Below, one piece after another: positions 44,503 to 55,368 of a stretch of DNA of 64,000 bases (position 1 is the stretch's first letter; every line of letters starts with the position of its first letter). Under the pieces are notes generated by a model, which made no database searches, was not told the origin of the DNA, and saw nothing but the letters and a program-made list of their open reading frames with translations. Made by a program: the position numbers and the translations under genes. The stretch is taken from the NCBI GenBank assembly GCA_963682025.1, contig OY821518.1, positions 28,542,882 through 28,606,881 on the forward strand. The letters run 5' to 3'. Source of the DNA: Cordilura impudica. Taxonomy: Eukaryota > Arthropoda > Insecta > Diptera > Scathophagidae.

Positions 44503-45386
44503 TTTGAATTAATATTGATTTCATCATATCCAACAGCAGCTGATATTAATGGTGATATGGATTTCCCAAAATCTTCGGCAGAAAATGACACTAAATGAAA
44601 TAAATCTCCTTTATATAATATGTTTGTATTTATCATTTCTAATATTTGATCTCTGGACAAATATCACATTCAGTTTTCCTTTTGCCACTCCAGTTGTTAC
44701 AAGATTTTTTCACAAATCTTTAGACAAAATATTAGAATTAATTTTACTCTGATAGTAATTGCATTACATATTTTTCCTGCCACACGATAATTTTACCAGC
44801 TCAAGTCACTCTGTCTGGTTTTCCATTTACAATAAAGTTTATTGCGTAGTCTGATTGCAGATTTACCTTCTTTATTAAACCAAAGCTGCTTGAATCTGTT
44901 TTCTTTTATTTTGTTAACAGGAACATGCTTCTTATACAACAGCGAAATAATACTTACGAAGCAATTAAGCTTATCATTTGCATCATGAAAAAACCAACAG
45001 TCATTCCACGCAGTATTCGCAGCGTTAAGGCTTTGTTGTAGAATATTTTTCTGAAATAACGAAAATAAAAATGGGTTTTTGCTTCACAGTAGTTTAGTAT
45101 ATCAGCAAGTGAAAACTGATCGAAATGAAAAGTAGTTGAAGCATTAGAACTAAACATAAGATCCAATAATACTGGTTTAACATTAGGGACAAACAGTGTG
45201 TAACAAGAATTAATAATGTTCCATCCACAAGAGTTCAAACCATTTAATAAATTTTGTGATCTCGTACTTTCCGACGACAAATCGATGTTAACATCGGCGC
45301 ACACAATAATATTTTCGTATAGAATCGTACAATAGTTTAATTTAAAAAAAAAAATTTTCCAGTTTATTCGTTTTATGAGGATTATA
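44503..45386 (-). pseudogene. LINE endonuclease C-terminus and linker
   Basis: The minus strand reads ENIIVCADVNIDLSSESTRS, then SQNLLNGLNSCGWNIINSCY, then VKPVLLDLMFSSNAST and FHFDQFS (45320-45110). This is the APE-endonuclease end: 'NIIVCGDFNI' with catalytic Asp/Asn and 'LLDLFF'. Downstream are YKKHVPVNKIKENRF, FKQLWFNKE and LRNKLYCKWKTRQSDLSW (about 44950-44790), the usual linker before RT. GDFN is changed to ADVN here. One continuous frame of 158 codons survives (45430-44954), though its first ~15 codons are mariner DNA. Confidence 0.8.
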
Positions 45387-46397
45387 AAGGGTTTTTCAAC
45401 AGGGACGCTACAAAAGTAGAAAGACAGCAAACGACGCCATATTTCTTGCCGCTCTTTTGAAATTTTTCTTCAGTAAGGTTTGCCATTTCATGATGGAAAG
45501 ATATACGAGCCAACAACGAGTCGAAATTATTAAAATTTACTACCGAAATTCGGAGTCAGTGGCCTCAACGTTAAGAGCGCTACGTCCAATTTATCGTCGT
45601 CATAATCGTCCTAGTAGATCAACAATTGAGCGTCTAGTGGAAAAATTTGAATCCACAGGCACAGTACAAAATGTTCCCGTGCCAGTGAGACAAAGAAGTG
45701 CCTGTAGTATCGAGAATATTGCTGCCGCTGAGGCTTCAGTTGAAGAAATCCCAAATGTGTCTCTCACACGTCGTTCTCAAGCGTTGGGCATTTCTGTGAC
45801 GTAGTTGTGGCGAATTTTGCGAAAAAATCTTGGCCTACATCCTTACAAGATCCAACTGACGCAAGAACTGAAGCCGCTTGACCACCAGAAGCGTCGTATG
45901 TTCGTGAATTGGGCTGAGCAACAACTTGAAAATGATTCGATTTTCATCGAAAAATCATCTTCAGCGATGAGGCTCATTTCTGGCTGAATGGCTTCGTCAA
46001 TAAACAAAATATGCATTATTGGTCAGACAGCAATCCACACGTACTCCATGAGTCATCATTGCATCCCGAAAAAATTACGGTTTGGTGCGGTTTATGGGCC
46101 GGCGGCGTCATTGGGCCGTACTTCTTCCGTGATGATCAAGATCGGCACGTTACTGTGAATGGGAATCGCTACCGTTCAATGATAACCGAATATTTTTGGC
46201 CCCAATTGGATGATATGGACTTGGATGACATGTGGTTCCAACTTGGATGACACGTGGTGGCCATGCAAAAGAGATCGATTTCCATACATAATGGCATCGA
46301 ACGTACTTTCACAGGAATAAAGAATTTCATTGATATCCAAAACCGTTTTTGTTTTATTTAAAAAAAACTTTTGTAGCGCTCTTATTGAAAAACCCTT
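45387..46397 (+). mobile_element. mariner 2, internally deleted, inserted in the LINE
   Basis: The left end AAGGGTTTTTCAACAGGGAC and the right end (reverse AAGGGTTTTTCAATAAGAGC) give ~30 bp inverted repeats sharing CGCTACAAAAG. TA flanks both sides (45385-45386 and 46398-46399). 1.0 kb against the usual 1.3 kb. It lies within the LINE endonuclease. Confidence 0.9.
45490..46291 (+). pseudogene. mariner 2 transposase, catalytic core deleted
   Basis: From ATG 45490: MMERYTSQQRVEIIKIYYRN, RPSRSTIERLVEKFESTGTV, IENIAAAEASV, RRSQALGISVT, then a TAG at 45802-45804, WRILRKNLGLHPYKIQLTQE, a frameshift near 45950, IIFSDEAHFWLNGFVNKQN (first Asp), TVWCGLWAGGVIGPYFF and DDMWFQ. There the sequence jumps to RGGHAKEIDFHT and a stop at 46289-46291. 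The 330-bp-scale deletion removes the second and third catalytic Asp, so it encodes at most a DNA-binding fragment. It resembles the DD41D-type mariner at 15758 in organisation. Confidence 0.9.
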
Positions 46398-46752
46398 TAG
46401 ATACACACAATACAGCATTTTATATTATTAGAGCCCTCTACTTACATTTTATCCTTTGATTTTAAATAATTTAAGCTTTTAAACCATTCTTATGACAAAT
46501 TGTAATTCCACCTCCTTTTGCTCGTTTCGAATCATATTAAAATTCAGCCGATTTCATACATCATCAGTATTAGAATTAAGCCATGTTTTTTTAGTCGATA
46601 GTCGATTTAAATGTTATGAATTAAAATGACAAATTTGAAAAACTTTCTGATAACTACTAGCAATTCTTAAGACTGTTCTTAAATTATTAATGGTACTGTT
46701 CGAATTAAATGTCATGACTGATGAAAACAAAATGATGGAATACTTCCGTACA
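46398..46752 (-). pseudogene. LINE endonuclease N-terminal remains
   Basis: The minus strand contains TWLNSNTDDV (about 46585) and RAKGGGITICHKNGLKA (about 46535-46485), the 'SETWL' and 'RGGGVAI..RNGLK' motifs of LINE APE-endonucleases, plus a possible start ICHFNSQ-like block near 46650. Frames are broken. It is separated from the rest of the endonuclease by mariner 2 and adjoins HN1 copy F. Confidence 0.7.
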
Positions 46753-47026
46753 TCTATAATATTAATAGGCTAGGCGATTTCTTGTGACCGATGTATGTTT
46801 CACAGTTTTACCCCGATTTTGACAAAAAATTGATCATTTGAAAGGTATTTCTTTTTAGCTGTTTTCCAGATTTACAAATTTTCATCGCCTGGGACATTTT
46901 TTTTTTAGAGTTATTTCTTCATTTAAAATGAGTTGAGTTGTGAAGCATACCTTTAGGGTCTTTGTTAAATGAAAAAATTTAATTCCTAGATTTTGCACTC
47001 GAATTTTGAGCGCTGGAATCTACTAG
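46753..47026 (+). mobile_element. HN1 Helitron copy F
   Basis: It starts TCTATAATATTAATAGGCTA after A and ends GCGCTGGAATCTACTAG before T, with the hairpin CTCGAATTTTGAG. 274 bp, shortened in the middle. Confidence 0.85.
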
Positions 47027-47039
47027 TATGAATAAAATG

Positions 47040-47751
47040 GCAATAATAGTGCGTTTACATCTACGGCACATCTAGTAGATTTTAGTTCAAATCTATTTCA
47101 AAATCTATACCATTTACATCTAACTTTTTTGACATTTTATGAGATTTTATTTCCACAACATTAAACAGCTGATTAAAATAAATCATATGAACTATAAATA
47201 CCAAAAATATTCAAAACAATAGGAAAATGGATATATGGATTTTATTATTATATTATGCATCAAGAATGAAAAAAGCACAATCTGAAATAGAAATTTTGCG
47301 AAAAAATAAACATCAGCATTTGTTAAATGTATTGCTTGAACAACAAAAACAAATGCATTTTGTACAATTATTATATAGCAGATGGAAATGGGCACATATA
47401 AGTATAAAGAATTATAACTTTTCAATTACTAAATATTTTTTTATTATAGACTCGGTACTTTTATTAATAATTAATATTTTATATCCTTTTTATTCAACTT
47501 GTTTGTATTTGATTTTGTTTTTAAATGTCAATTTTTCAGTCACTGCATTGCAATTTTCAACTACAATATTAAAAAACACAGTAGTACCATGTTTGACAAG
47601 ATTTTGTAAGATTTTACTAAAATCTAGGAACGAGCTAGATTTTGTTTTGTATGGCAAATATAGTAAACATGAGGTAGATTGTGCTGGAAATCTCGTATAT
47701 ACTAGATTTTGCTTGGATCTAAACTACAAGAACATGAAACATATTAACAAT
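47040..47751 (+). mobile_element. Possible decayed TIR element carrying a 200-codon ORF
   Basis: The left edge has 'gtgcgtttacatctacggca' and 'atctagtagattttag'. The right side (47625-47720) has the inverse-type words 'agatttt', 'actagattttgc' and 'gatctaaac'. This suggests ragged inverted ends, the right one lost against the AAT run. An ATG frame at 47227-47829 reads MDIWILLLYYASRMKKAQSE followed by a hydrophobic, low-complexity stretch and an Asn run. Only the first ~60 residues look protein-like; a PIF/Harbinger N-terminus is possible but unproven. Confidence 0.35.
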
Positions 47752-47754
47752 ATC

Positions 47755-47804
<50 letters not shown>

Positions 47805-47805
47805 T
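47752..47805 (+). repeat. (AAT)n microsatellite
   Basis: About 15-17 uninterrupted AAT units; it produces the Asn run at the end of the 47227-47829 frame. Confidence 0.95.
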
Positions 47806-47829
47806 ATTGAAATATTGTGCTTAAATTAA

Positions 47830-48635
47830 AGCTCCATAAAACTAGTTTAACCTCTTGCTTATGTATTCTGTGTCTATGTTTAAATATTTTTAAGAAACAT
47901 CTGCTAATTTATTCAAAACCAAACTTTTATGATATAATCAACTTAGAATAAGATAATATTTGTTAATCTTATATTCCATAGTGAACGGTAAATGTACTCC
48001 AATCATCATAGCACGTGCTTTAGTATTATTTACATATTTATTTATTAAATGCATTCATTAATCATAAAACAAAATAAACATATTGTGTTCGAAACAGTAA
48101 TAGATTCATAAAAAAATATATAAATTATCTATCTAAAATTTTTCAGAAAAAGAAAAATAATGTTAAAAACAAACTTTGAAAAGTTTATGCTGTTTTTAAA
48201 GGAAAGACAGACATGTTTTATAATTATTTTATAATTCGATTAATCATGTTTGAAAAAAAATTCCTTTCGAAACGGCTACTGTACAATCACCGTATCGGAA
48301 TAAGCTATGTTAATTACATGGAAGCTGCTGGTACGAAATTATATGTATCTGTCATATTGTTTACAGTTGAATTTTTTATTCACCTTAAATTTTTCCTCCT
48401 TTCGTTTTTATTTCGTAAGAATTTTATATGCATACTAGCTGTCATTTTATTAAAAAAATTATATAAAATATAAAAAATTTTCACCGCAAAAAAAATAAAT
48501 ACTTTTTATTTCAAATCAAAAATATTTCTTGATAACAAAAATTTTTTAAACAAAATGTTCTCCATCACATACTTAGGTTAAGAATATCGAGTAAAAAAGT
48601 CTTTATAACATATTTAGAAAAATTTATTTATGCCA
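47830..48635. other. No gene seen
   Basis: AT-rich. The frame at 48213-48473 is hydrophobic and low in complexity, probably random. Confidence 0.45.
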
Positions 48636-49188
48636 TCATATATATAATATTAATAGGCAAGGCGATTTCTTGTGACCGATGTAACTTTGTCAGTTTTGAA
48701 CCGATTTTGACCAAATATACCTCATGTGAAAGGTATTTCTTTTTAGCTGTCCACCAGATTTACAGATTTGCATCGTCTGAAACATTATTTTTGAGTAAAA
48801 TTCATTTAAAGTTGCTACTAACACATATGTAAAATTATACAATGCCGTATGTATGTTTACTAAATTTGAAAATGTGTTTGAAAAATTGTATATGAAAAGC
48901 CCTGTGTTGAATGAAAAATAATTTGGACATAAACCAATAGCGACAATAACGCAATAATTGCATATCACACGTTCTGTGAATTGTGAATTGCCTAAACTTA
49001 GCATACCTTTAGGTGGCATACAAGGTGGTTTAAATACCTTTAGGCTCTTATTTCTGTGTGTTCAACAAATATTTTTAATAAAATAAATTTAATGAATTAA
49101 ATAGATCACAAAATCATTGAAAGAAATAAATTGAATGAAAAAAGTAAATTTCCTAAAATTTGCACTCGAATTTCGAGGGCTGGGCTAA
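48636..49188 (+). mobile_element. HN1 Helitron copy G, long form
   Basis: 'tatataatattaataggcaa' and 'cttgtgaccgatgtaac' at the left, GCACTCGAATTTCGAGGGCTGG at the right (hairpin intact) ending GGGCTAA; the usual CTAG is altered. 550 bp, with ~200 bp more in the middle than other copies. Confidence 0.75.
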
Positions 49189-49300
49189 AATTTCATGAAC
49201 TAAGGTCTGCATTGCTTAATTATCCACCACATTCACCAGATTTAGCCCCCATTGAATAACTACTGTTTATAAACCTATTTAAATGACTTTGAGGAAAAAG
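49189..49300 (+). pseudogene. mariner C-terminal fragment
   Basis: The frame from about 49197 reads ELRSALLNYPPHSPDLAPIE, a stop, then LLFINLFK and GKRF: the PPYSPDLAP(S)DYHLF..LxGKRF block of mariner transposases. The third catalytic position reads E instead of D. It adjoins the 3' end of HN1 copy G. Confidence 0.65.
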
Positions 49301-50084
49301 ATTTATCTCCAATGATTAGGTTATCTCTTAAACGAAAGCCTATTTTAAAGGGTTTGTGATTTCGCATTACTTGGAAGACATCAAACAATTGGGATATATG
49401 TTTTTCTATTGCTATGGAAATACATTTCAGCCTTTTCCCATAAATACTGAAGGCATATATAGGAGTCACAAAAATATATGAACACTGTACTAATTAATTG
49501 ATTAACTGCAAGTCCCACGATTCGGGAGTGCTTTGGTGATTTTATATTTTTTTGGCATATTTTATATCTAAAAGAACGACGTACCTTCACACTATCATCG
49601 TGATGTAAAATCACACCATGATGAGAATCTTTCAACCACATGGTTTGGACGAATGTAATACCCTGCTTACTCCACTCGACTTTTGTTAAAAAAAAGTCTA
49701 CACCAGATTCTTTGGTTTTCTGAAAGATTTAAAAACACTATTGGAAAAAAAATTCCCACAAAAAAAAATAAATGAAATGTTTTGTTAAAGTTTTCAAATT
49801 AAAAGTCTATGCTTGTCAACAGTAGCCGGTAGGAAAAAAAAGTTAAACATTTCATGTAGATTCCTTAGCAATAAGAATTTTGATACAAAACTGAAATTAT
49901 AATTCCACACTTTCTAAAAATTTTGCATTACAGGAATTCAGATACGAAAATGCCAATATTTCTATTTTACGAGAGAGATACATTCCAATCACGAATACGG
50001 GAATTAATTTTATGAAATGGGTTATCGACTTTAAATTCTATAAATATGTTGATTATAAACTCCGCGAGTGATGGGGACCGTAGC
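49301..50084. other. Unassigned
   Basis: Minus-strand frames at 49469-49275 and 49641-49381 (MWLKDSHHGVILHHDDSVKV) have a weakly protein-like look but I do not recognise them. No terminal repeats found. Confidence 0.4.
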
Positions 50085-51142
50085 AATTCTCATACGAAGT
50101 AAATATATATTTTCAAATATCTAAAGTATTATAATAACGAGTCTTAAACTTTGTATCGATCGATAAATTATCAATGAGAGTAGACGTAGCTAAACTAGGT
50201 AGGATAGTACAAGAGGGCGTGGCCCTTACCATACAAACTAAAACATATGGATTAATAGTTTTTAAGCTCTTAACTTAAAACTTACCAAAATGGGACAAGA
50301 AGGCGTGGTACTTCCCATACCAAATGAATGTTTAACATCAAATATCTAAAGTGCTAGTCCTGAAATTTGGTGTTAGTTCTTTACTTAAAGAGGGTTCGCG
50401 ATTAATTTTCATTTCCATGATCCAAAACTTTTTGGGTAACAAGAACTGTACTAACTAAGTTGACTTGGTGAAAAAACCGCTGCATGCTGCTGATGAAAAA
50501 GTATGCAGAATGACTATAATTAATATCGCTAAGTATCTAAAGTGCTATAAAAGCGAGAGTACTGAAATTTTGTGATATTTCATCTTATATATAAAAATGG
50601 AGTTTTGTATGATTGTACGTTTGTTTGTGGTTTATAGAAGACTACACCACTGAACCGATCGTCTTGAAATTTTTACATTAGGTAACTGCCTATCCGGATG
50701 GAAAAATAGGCTATATTTCTGGATTTCTCAAGTGGGCGTGGCACCTCCCATATAAAGTGAATTTTTAACATCTAAAATTAACATATAATATATGGAGTAC
50801 TACGACAGCAAGAGTTCTGAAACTACGTACATGTACGTATTATACTAATTTGAAGAGTTGCAAAAATTGGGCGGGAACGGACTAATGGGCGTGGCACCCA
50901 CCGTACAAAGTAAATATTTATATCTAGAGTACTGCAGCAGATAAGGTCCTAAGACTTAACGTGAGCTCATGAGTTATTAATGTTATTAGTCCGGTAAAAA
51001 AGTGGGCGGGTTCGCACCAGTGGGCGTGGCATCCCCAAACAAAACATTTAATAAGTATTTAATATAATTGGGGTACTATAATAGTGAAAGCACTGGGACT
51101 TTGTGTTTGTTCATAAGTTATCAACGTTAGTACTAGAAAAAA
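50085..51142 (+). repeat. Helitron-type subrepeats, ~130-150 bp spacing
   Basis: 'gggcgtggc..cccataca(aa)' followed 40-60 bases later by 'atctaaagt(g)ctat(a)..' and 'gttattaatgt(t)agta' recurs near 50215, 50305, 50735, 50885 and 51020. At 50583 a TC start with TATATATAAAAATGGAG follows A, like HN2 at 4903, with 'accactgaaccgatcgtctt'. Probably several nested HN2-type Helitron pieces. The same words recur at 59126-59460. Confidence 0.6.
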
Positions 51143-51207
51143 ACAAGTAAGAGTGTTAAATTCGGCTGTGCCGAATCTTTGATACCCTCCACCTCGGTTT
51201 GAGTCTT
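51143..51207 (+). mobile_element. M3 left tip (mini-me-like)
   Basis: 'aacaagtaagagtgttaaa', the palindrome TTCGGCTGTGCCGAA and 'gataccctccacc' repeat the layout of the M1 left tip (AACAAGTA..., palindrome, GATACCCTATACC) with a different palindrome. The remainder is not recognisable. Confidence 0.6.
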
Positions 51208-52779
51208 GATAATAAATGTAAATGAAAAAGTAAACAATTTGTTAAACTTAATACCAAATTATTTCAACAAATTCTTTGGGTTGGTTTTCTTCTTTTCATT
51301 ATTTCGGATTTATTTCGGTGTTTGCTTTTTGGTCATCGTGGTTGCTGATCGGCATGCATTTTGGTTATACACCTATATGCATGCGTTTCCGGTTATATGA
51401 CATAACTTCTCGTTTAATTTAGTTTTTGCTAATTAAATAGCTCGCCCTAACCTCCATTGCAAAGGTAATGGTTGTGTAGAGTGGCTATATGCATTAAATC
51501 GTTCTAATTGGAGATGGCTGTATAGTTTCTTTTAACTGGCCAAATATTTCTTCATTGTGGCCATATAGGTCGGATGGAGTAACAAAATAATAACCAAAAA
51601 AAAGCTCTCTCAACTTTTTTTTAAAATATTGCCATATTTTGAAATCATAGAGAATAAATTTATAATAATAAATAATCAAATTAGGGATGAAAAACGCAAA
51701 AAACGAAAAGTCCCAAACATTTTAAATAAAATAATTTAATGTTATCTTTATTTTCTGAAAAACTTCAAATTTTCATCCAAAAAAAATTGTGAAATTTTAT
51801 ATATAAATAAAAATAACATTCTCATAAAATTACGTTTACTTATGTAACAATTTTTATGTTAGCAATTCTTAAATATCATTTGAGGTTTTCTTAAATTCAT
51901 TGAATTTAAATTAATATCGACAAATCTGTTTTTCTATTTATTTAAATTGTAAAGGAGTGGCATCTCTGTCAAAATAAGCGAAAAACACAAAGAATAGAAA
52001 AAAAACAAATTACTTCGTGTTTGACACGATGATTTTATGTTTATGTTTAATATCTTTATTTTTTTTACTAATATATCTGTTTATTTATTTGAAAATGAAA
52101 TAATGAATTGAATATGCTATTTAATTATTTTTTTATTTATATAAAAAAGTTTTTTAATTAAAGCAAAATATTTTCACTATTTCATGATTTTTATTTATCT
52201 ATGACGACATTTCAACCTAAAAATTTAAGTTTTTATCGATTGGATAAACAACACAAAAATGGTTGTCGTTTAGATAACAACAACAGCTGACTTTAACAAT
52301 AGCGAATATCGTTTCAAAATTTTACTGATAATTTTGCAATTTTCTTTTTTTTTACAATTCGACTATCGTTAAAAGAAGTTACTGAATCGCGGTACTGAAA
52401 AGTTATTAATATCTCCTGAATGGCAATATTTTTTTTAAATGTAAACATTTTTAAAAGTAAAGATATTTCTAAATTTAAAATTATTATTTCCGACGTTTTG
52501 ATATGATTTTCTGAAACTCAATTAATATTTTCTAATTTATAATTGGAAATTTTATTTTCAGTTTTTATTATAATTGATATTTTCTTAAATTTGAATGGAA
52601 AATTTAAAAAGTGAAATTTTGTATTTATGTGAATAATAATGCTTTATTAATTATAAACAATTTTTAAAAATTAGATGTAATCGCAATCAGATATTTTATA
52701 GGTAAAGCAGAATAATAATTCTATATAACTATGTAGAACTGTTTTGTAAGCAAAAAACTCATTGACGAACTCGGTAACT
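51208..52779. other. No gene seen
   Basis: AT-rich with many T-runs. Frames at 51206-51400 and 51494-51679 are hydrophobic or random. No repeat identified. Confidence 0.45.
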
Positions 52780-52804
52780 CTAGTTTGTAAAGACAACAAA
52801 AAGT

Positions 52805-53385
52805 TAACCCCCCAATCTCACATCACACTGAAATTGTAAAATCGTTGTGTACGTATTATCAACGAAAAATTGTTCGAATTAGTCGAATCCATCGCCATTA
52901 AATTTTATGCTCAAACATCTGACTGCAATCTCATTTTTAAAATGTTGTCGAAGCGTAAACTTGAAAAAATTTGTATACTTCTCTCTCTTATTTTATTTTA
53001 AGTAGAGTTACCAAGTTTATTATACAGGCACATGTTTGAGGGAAAATGTTTACATTTATTATTATTAGTATTATTTTAATAATAGTTAATAATATTTATG
53101 CTCTATAATTAACAAACTTGCGTTTTTGTATGCGCATTTCAAAAAATAAATCATTATAATAGATTTAACAAGTTAAAACTTTAATTACAATTTTACAGAA
53201 TCCAGTAAATTTGCATTAAATTTATAACAGGGTAACATTAATCATCGTTAGTGTCTGCCACTATTCGCACGAAAAATTTGGTGCCATTAGTGTAACCACT
53301 GCGGAAAATGTGTGTTTATTAGTAAAAAAAATGTGAGTGTATTGAGTTTTTCGAACTCGCAGTGTGATGTGAGATTGGTGGGTAA
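52805..53385. repeat. Inverted repeat pair CCAATCTCACATCACACTG
   Basis: CCAATCTCACATCACACTG at about 52813-52831 recurs as its reverse complement near 53361-53379, with matching CC-rich outer bases. Could be the ends of a ~570 bp MITE or chance remains of a larger foldback. The interior is AT-rich and non-coding. Confidence 0.5.
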
Positions 53386-53559
53386 TATGCCAAACTTATG
53401 TTCATATTTGTAAAAGAATAATGAAAAAACGTATGAAATAAAAGACCAACCCGTGTATACTCTTAACATTGTTCTGTATGATATCTAGTTGAAAATATTA
53501 ACATTCATGTTAAAATAGAAATAACTATTGCAAAGCTAATTAGAACAAACAAAAATTAT

Positions 53560-53700
53560 GGCGGCATCTACTGTGGCATAGTCACGCTGAGCAAAATGAA
53601 GTGACACTCTGTTAATACAAAAGAAATGTATTTTCCCCACAACAAAATACTGCAGAATTTTATGTAACTAAAATAACCGATTTATTTCTAACATGCAGTT
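53560..53700 (+). repeat. Dispersed repeat matching 56515-56650
   Basis: 'tggcggcatctac', 'gaaatgtattttccc', 'aacaaaatactgcagaatt' align with 'tggtggcatctac', 'aaaatggattttccc', 'aacaaaatatggcagaatt' at 56515-56620. Diverged. Confidence 0.5.
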
Positions 53701-53824
53701 ACTATGAATATACATACATACATATATATAATATATGTACATTATTTGTATTATTTAATATGTGTATGTATGTATATTTAAATATTACACACAAAAAATA
53801 CAACATCAAACGTTATTTTTGTGT

Positions 53825-55368
53825 TTTTCTCTTTAAATAAATTAATACATAAATTTTTTTGCTAAATTTACATTTGGGCAATTCACAACAGGTGTTGTAT
53901 ATTGTATGTTGTATTGAAATACACAATACAATCATTTGTTGTGAACACTCAGTTGTATTTTCATATTGTAAAACGCTTTCTTTAGTAATTTTCGATCCAA
54001 CGAGGAAAGATCGCTTCGTCGCTTCTGCTATTTTGTATAAGAGAAAACACTTGTCAGTGTTTGCTTTTTGGTCGTGAGATATACCCTGGAGTTTTAGTTA
54101 CGTACCTCTTACATTTTAATTTATAATGAAAAAAAAAAAAATGTTAAATGTTTTGGTTGGTACTGAAAGAGAAAATATGTACATACTAAAAATATAAACA
54201 TTAATTTTTATATAAATAAACTTATCGATGTATTTGCGTTATATGCATTATTTGCCATATTTTATTTTATAATTATTTATGCTGATAATATTCTATGTAT
54301 TTGTTTTTTCTTTTTCATAAAAACTGGCATTCACTTGGAACTGATATGTTATGATACAATATACAACATTTACTAAACATAGCAAATGAAGTTGGATCGT
54401 GTATCAGATTTTTCAGTGAAAATTACCGACAACAATTTTACACTATTGTAAAGTGATACACGATACAAGAGATACAACGATACATTACCCATTGTGAATT
54501 GCCCAATTTTTTTTTTATTAACAACTAGGTATTTTAGCATTATTTGCTTTAGATGTTGGTGAATTTTTACTCCCTTTATATTAACTCGTAGTGTCTGCTT
54601 GTCGAAAAAATTTTGGATCGATTTTAACCACTTTCCCGTGACCCAATCGATCTGAAATTTTGCAGGCAGGCTAGTGGCAATGACAGAAATGATCTAACAT
54701 ATTTTTTTAGTGATGCCAAAACAATGGAAACTTTTAAATTTTTCTACCAGAGTTGATAAAAAAATGTACAAAGGGTTTGTTTTTGTTATATTATTACCAT
54801 AACGACCACAAAAACAACAAGTCCAGATATGAAAACAATGCAACATTTAGAATAACAACAAGAACAATATAGAAATATCATGTTTTTCATTTTTTTTTTT
54901 ACTTTTTCATAGATTTCCCTGGACCTGTTCCACCGATTTTAATGATTTTTGAAGTAGAAATCTTTCCATGAATTTGGTGAACCATTCTCACTAAAAATGA
55001 TCACTGTAGCTGCACTATTGAGGGCGTGATCGTGACAAGAAGAACATAGAAAATTATTTTTTTTTCAAGACTTTTTTAGTTCTTCATTCAAATCTCGGGC
55101 CCTAATCGACCGATTTGGACGATTTTAAATAGCAAACTTCTCAGGATGTTAGTGAATCATTTTTATTTCAACGAGTACCCTAGCTGCCGGATTGATGCCG
55201 TCATCGTGATTTCCACAGGCGGACAGACGGACATCGCTATATCAACTCCGGTTGTTATAAGGATCACAAATATATAAATTTTATGGGGTCCAAAATTTTT
55301 TTTCTAATTATTACAAACGGAATGACAAACTTATATATACCCTCTGCACACTGGAGTGGAGGGTATAA
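53825..55368 (-). mobile_element. M2 copy 2, carrying MITE-B
   Basis: The right tip TATACCCTCTGCACACTGGA plus GTGGAGGGTATA is the M2 palindrome. Then come 'aatgacaaac', the GTCC-type run near 55215-55232 and 'aattttggatcgatttt' near 54610. MITE-B (53875-54505) splits its AT-rich inner end, since 'ctttaaataaattaatacat' lies beyond it at 53830. The frame at 54077-53859 is not a gene. Confidence 0.8.
53875..54505. mobile_element. MITE-B, inserted in M2 copy 2
   Basis: The left end TGGGCAATTCACAACAGGTG and the right end, reverse TGGGCAATTCACAATGGGTA, form inverted termini of about 28 bp. The interior contains many GATACAAT / ATTGTATC words. M2 copy 1 at about 19915-19940 is continuous across the site, an empty paralogous site. 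ATT on both flanks could be a 3-bp target duplication. Confidence 0.8.

Larger units (their letters stand above)
41547..46752 (-). mobile_element. LINE (non-LTR retrotransposon), minus strand, interrupted
   Basis: One LINE copy whose endonuclease and reverse-transcriptase blocks occur in the correct order on the minus strand from about 46750 down to 41547. It is broken by mariner 2 (45387-46397), HN1 copy E (44139-44502), M1 copy 6 (43135-43906) and MITE-A copy 2 (41888-42652). HN1 copy F abuts its 5' side. About 2.3 kb of LINE sequence remains, so it also has deletions. APE-type endonuclease with RT places it in the Jockey/I/CR1 group; the clade is not resolved. Confidence 0.85.
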
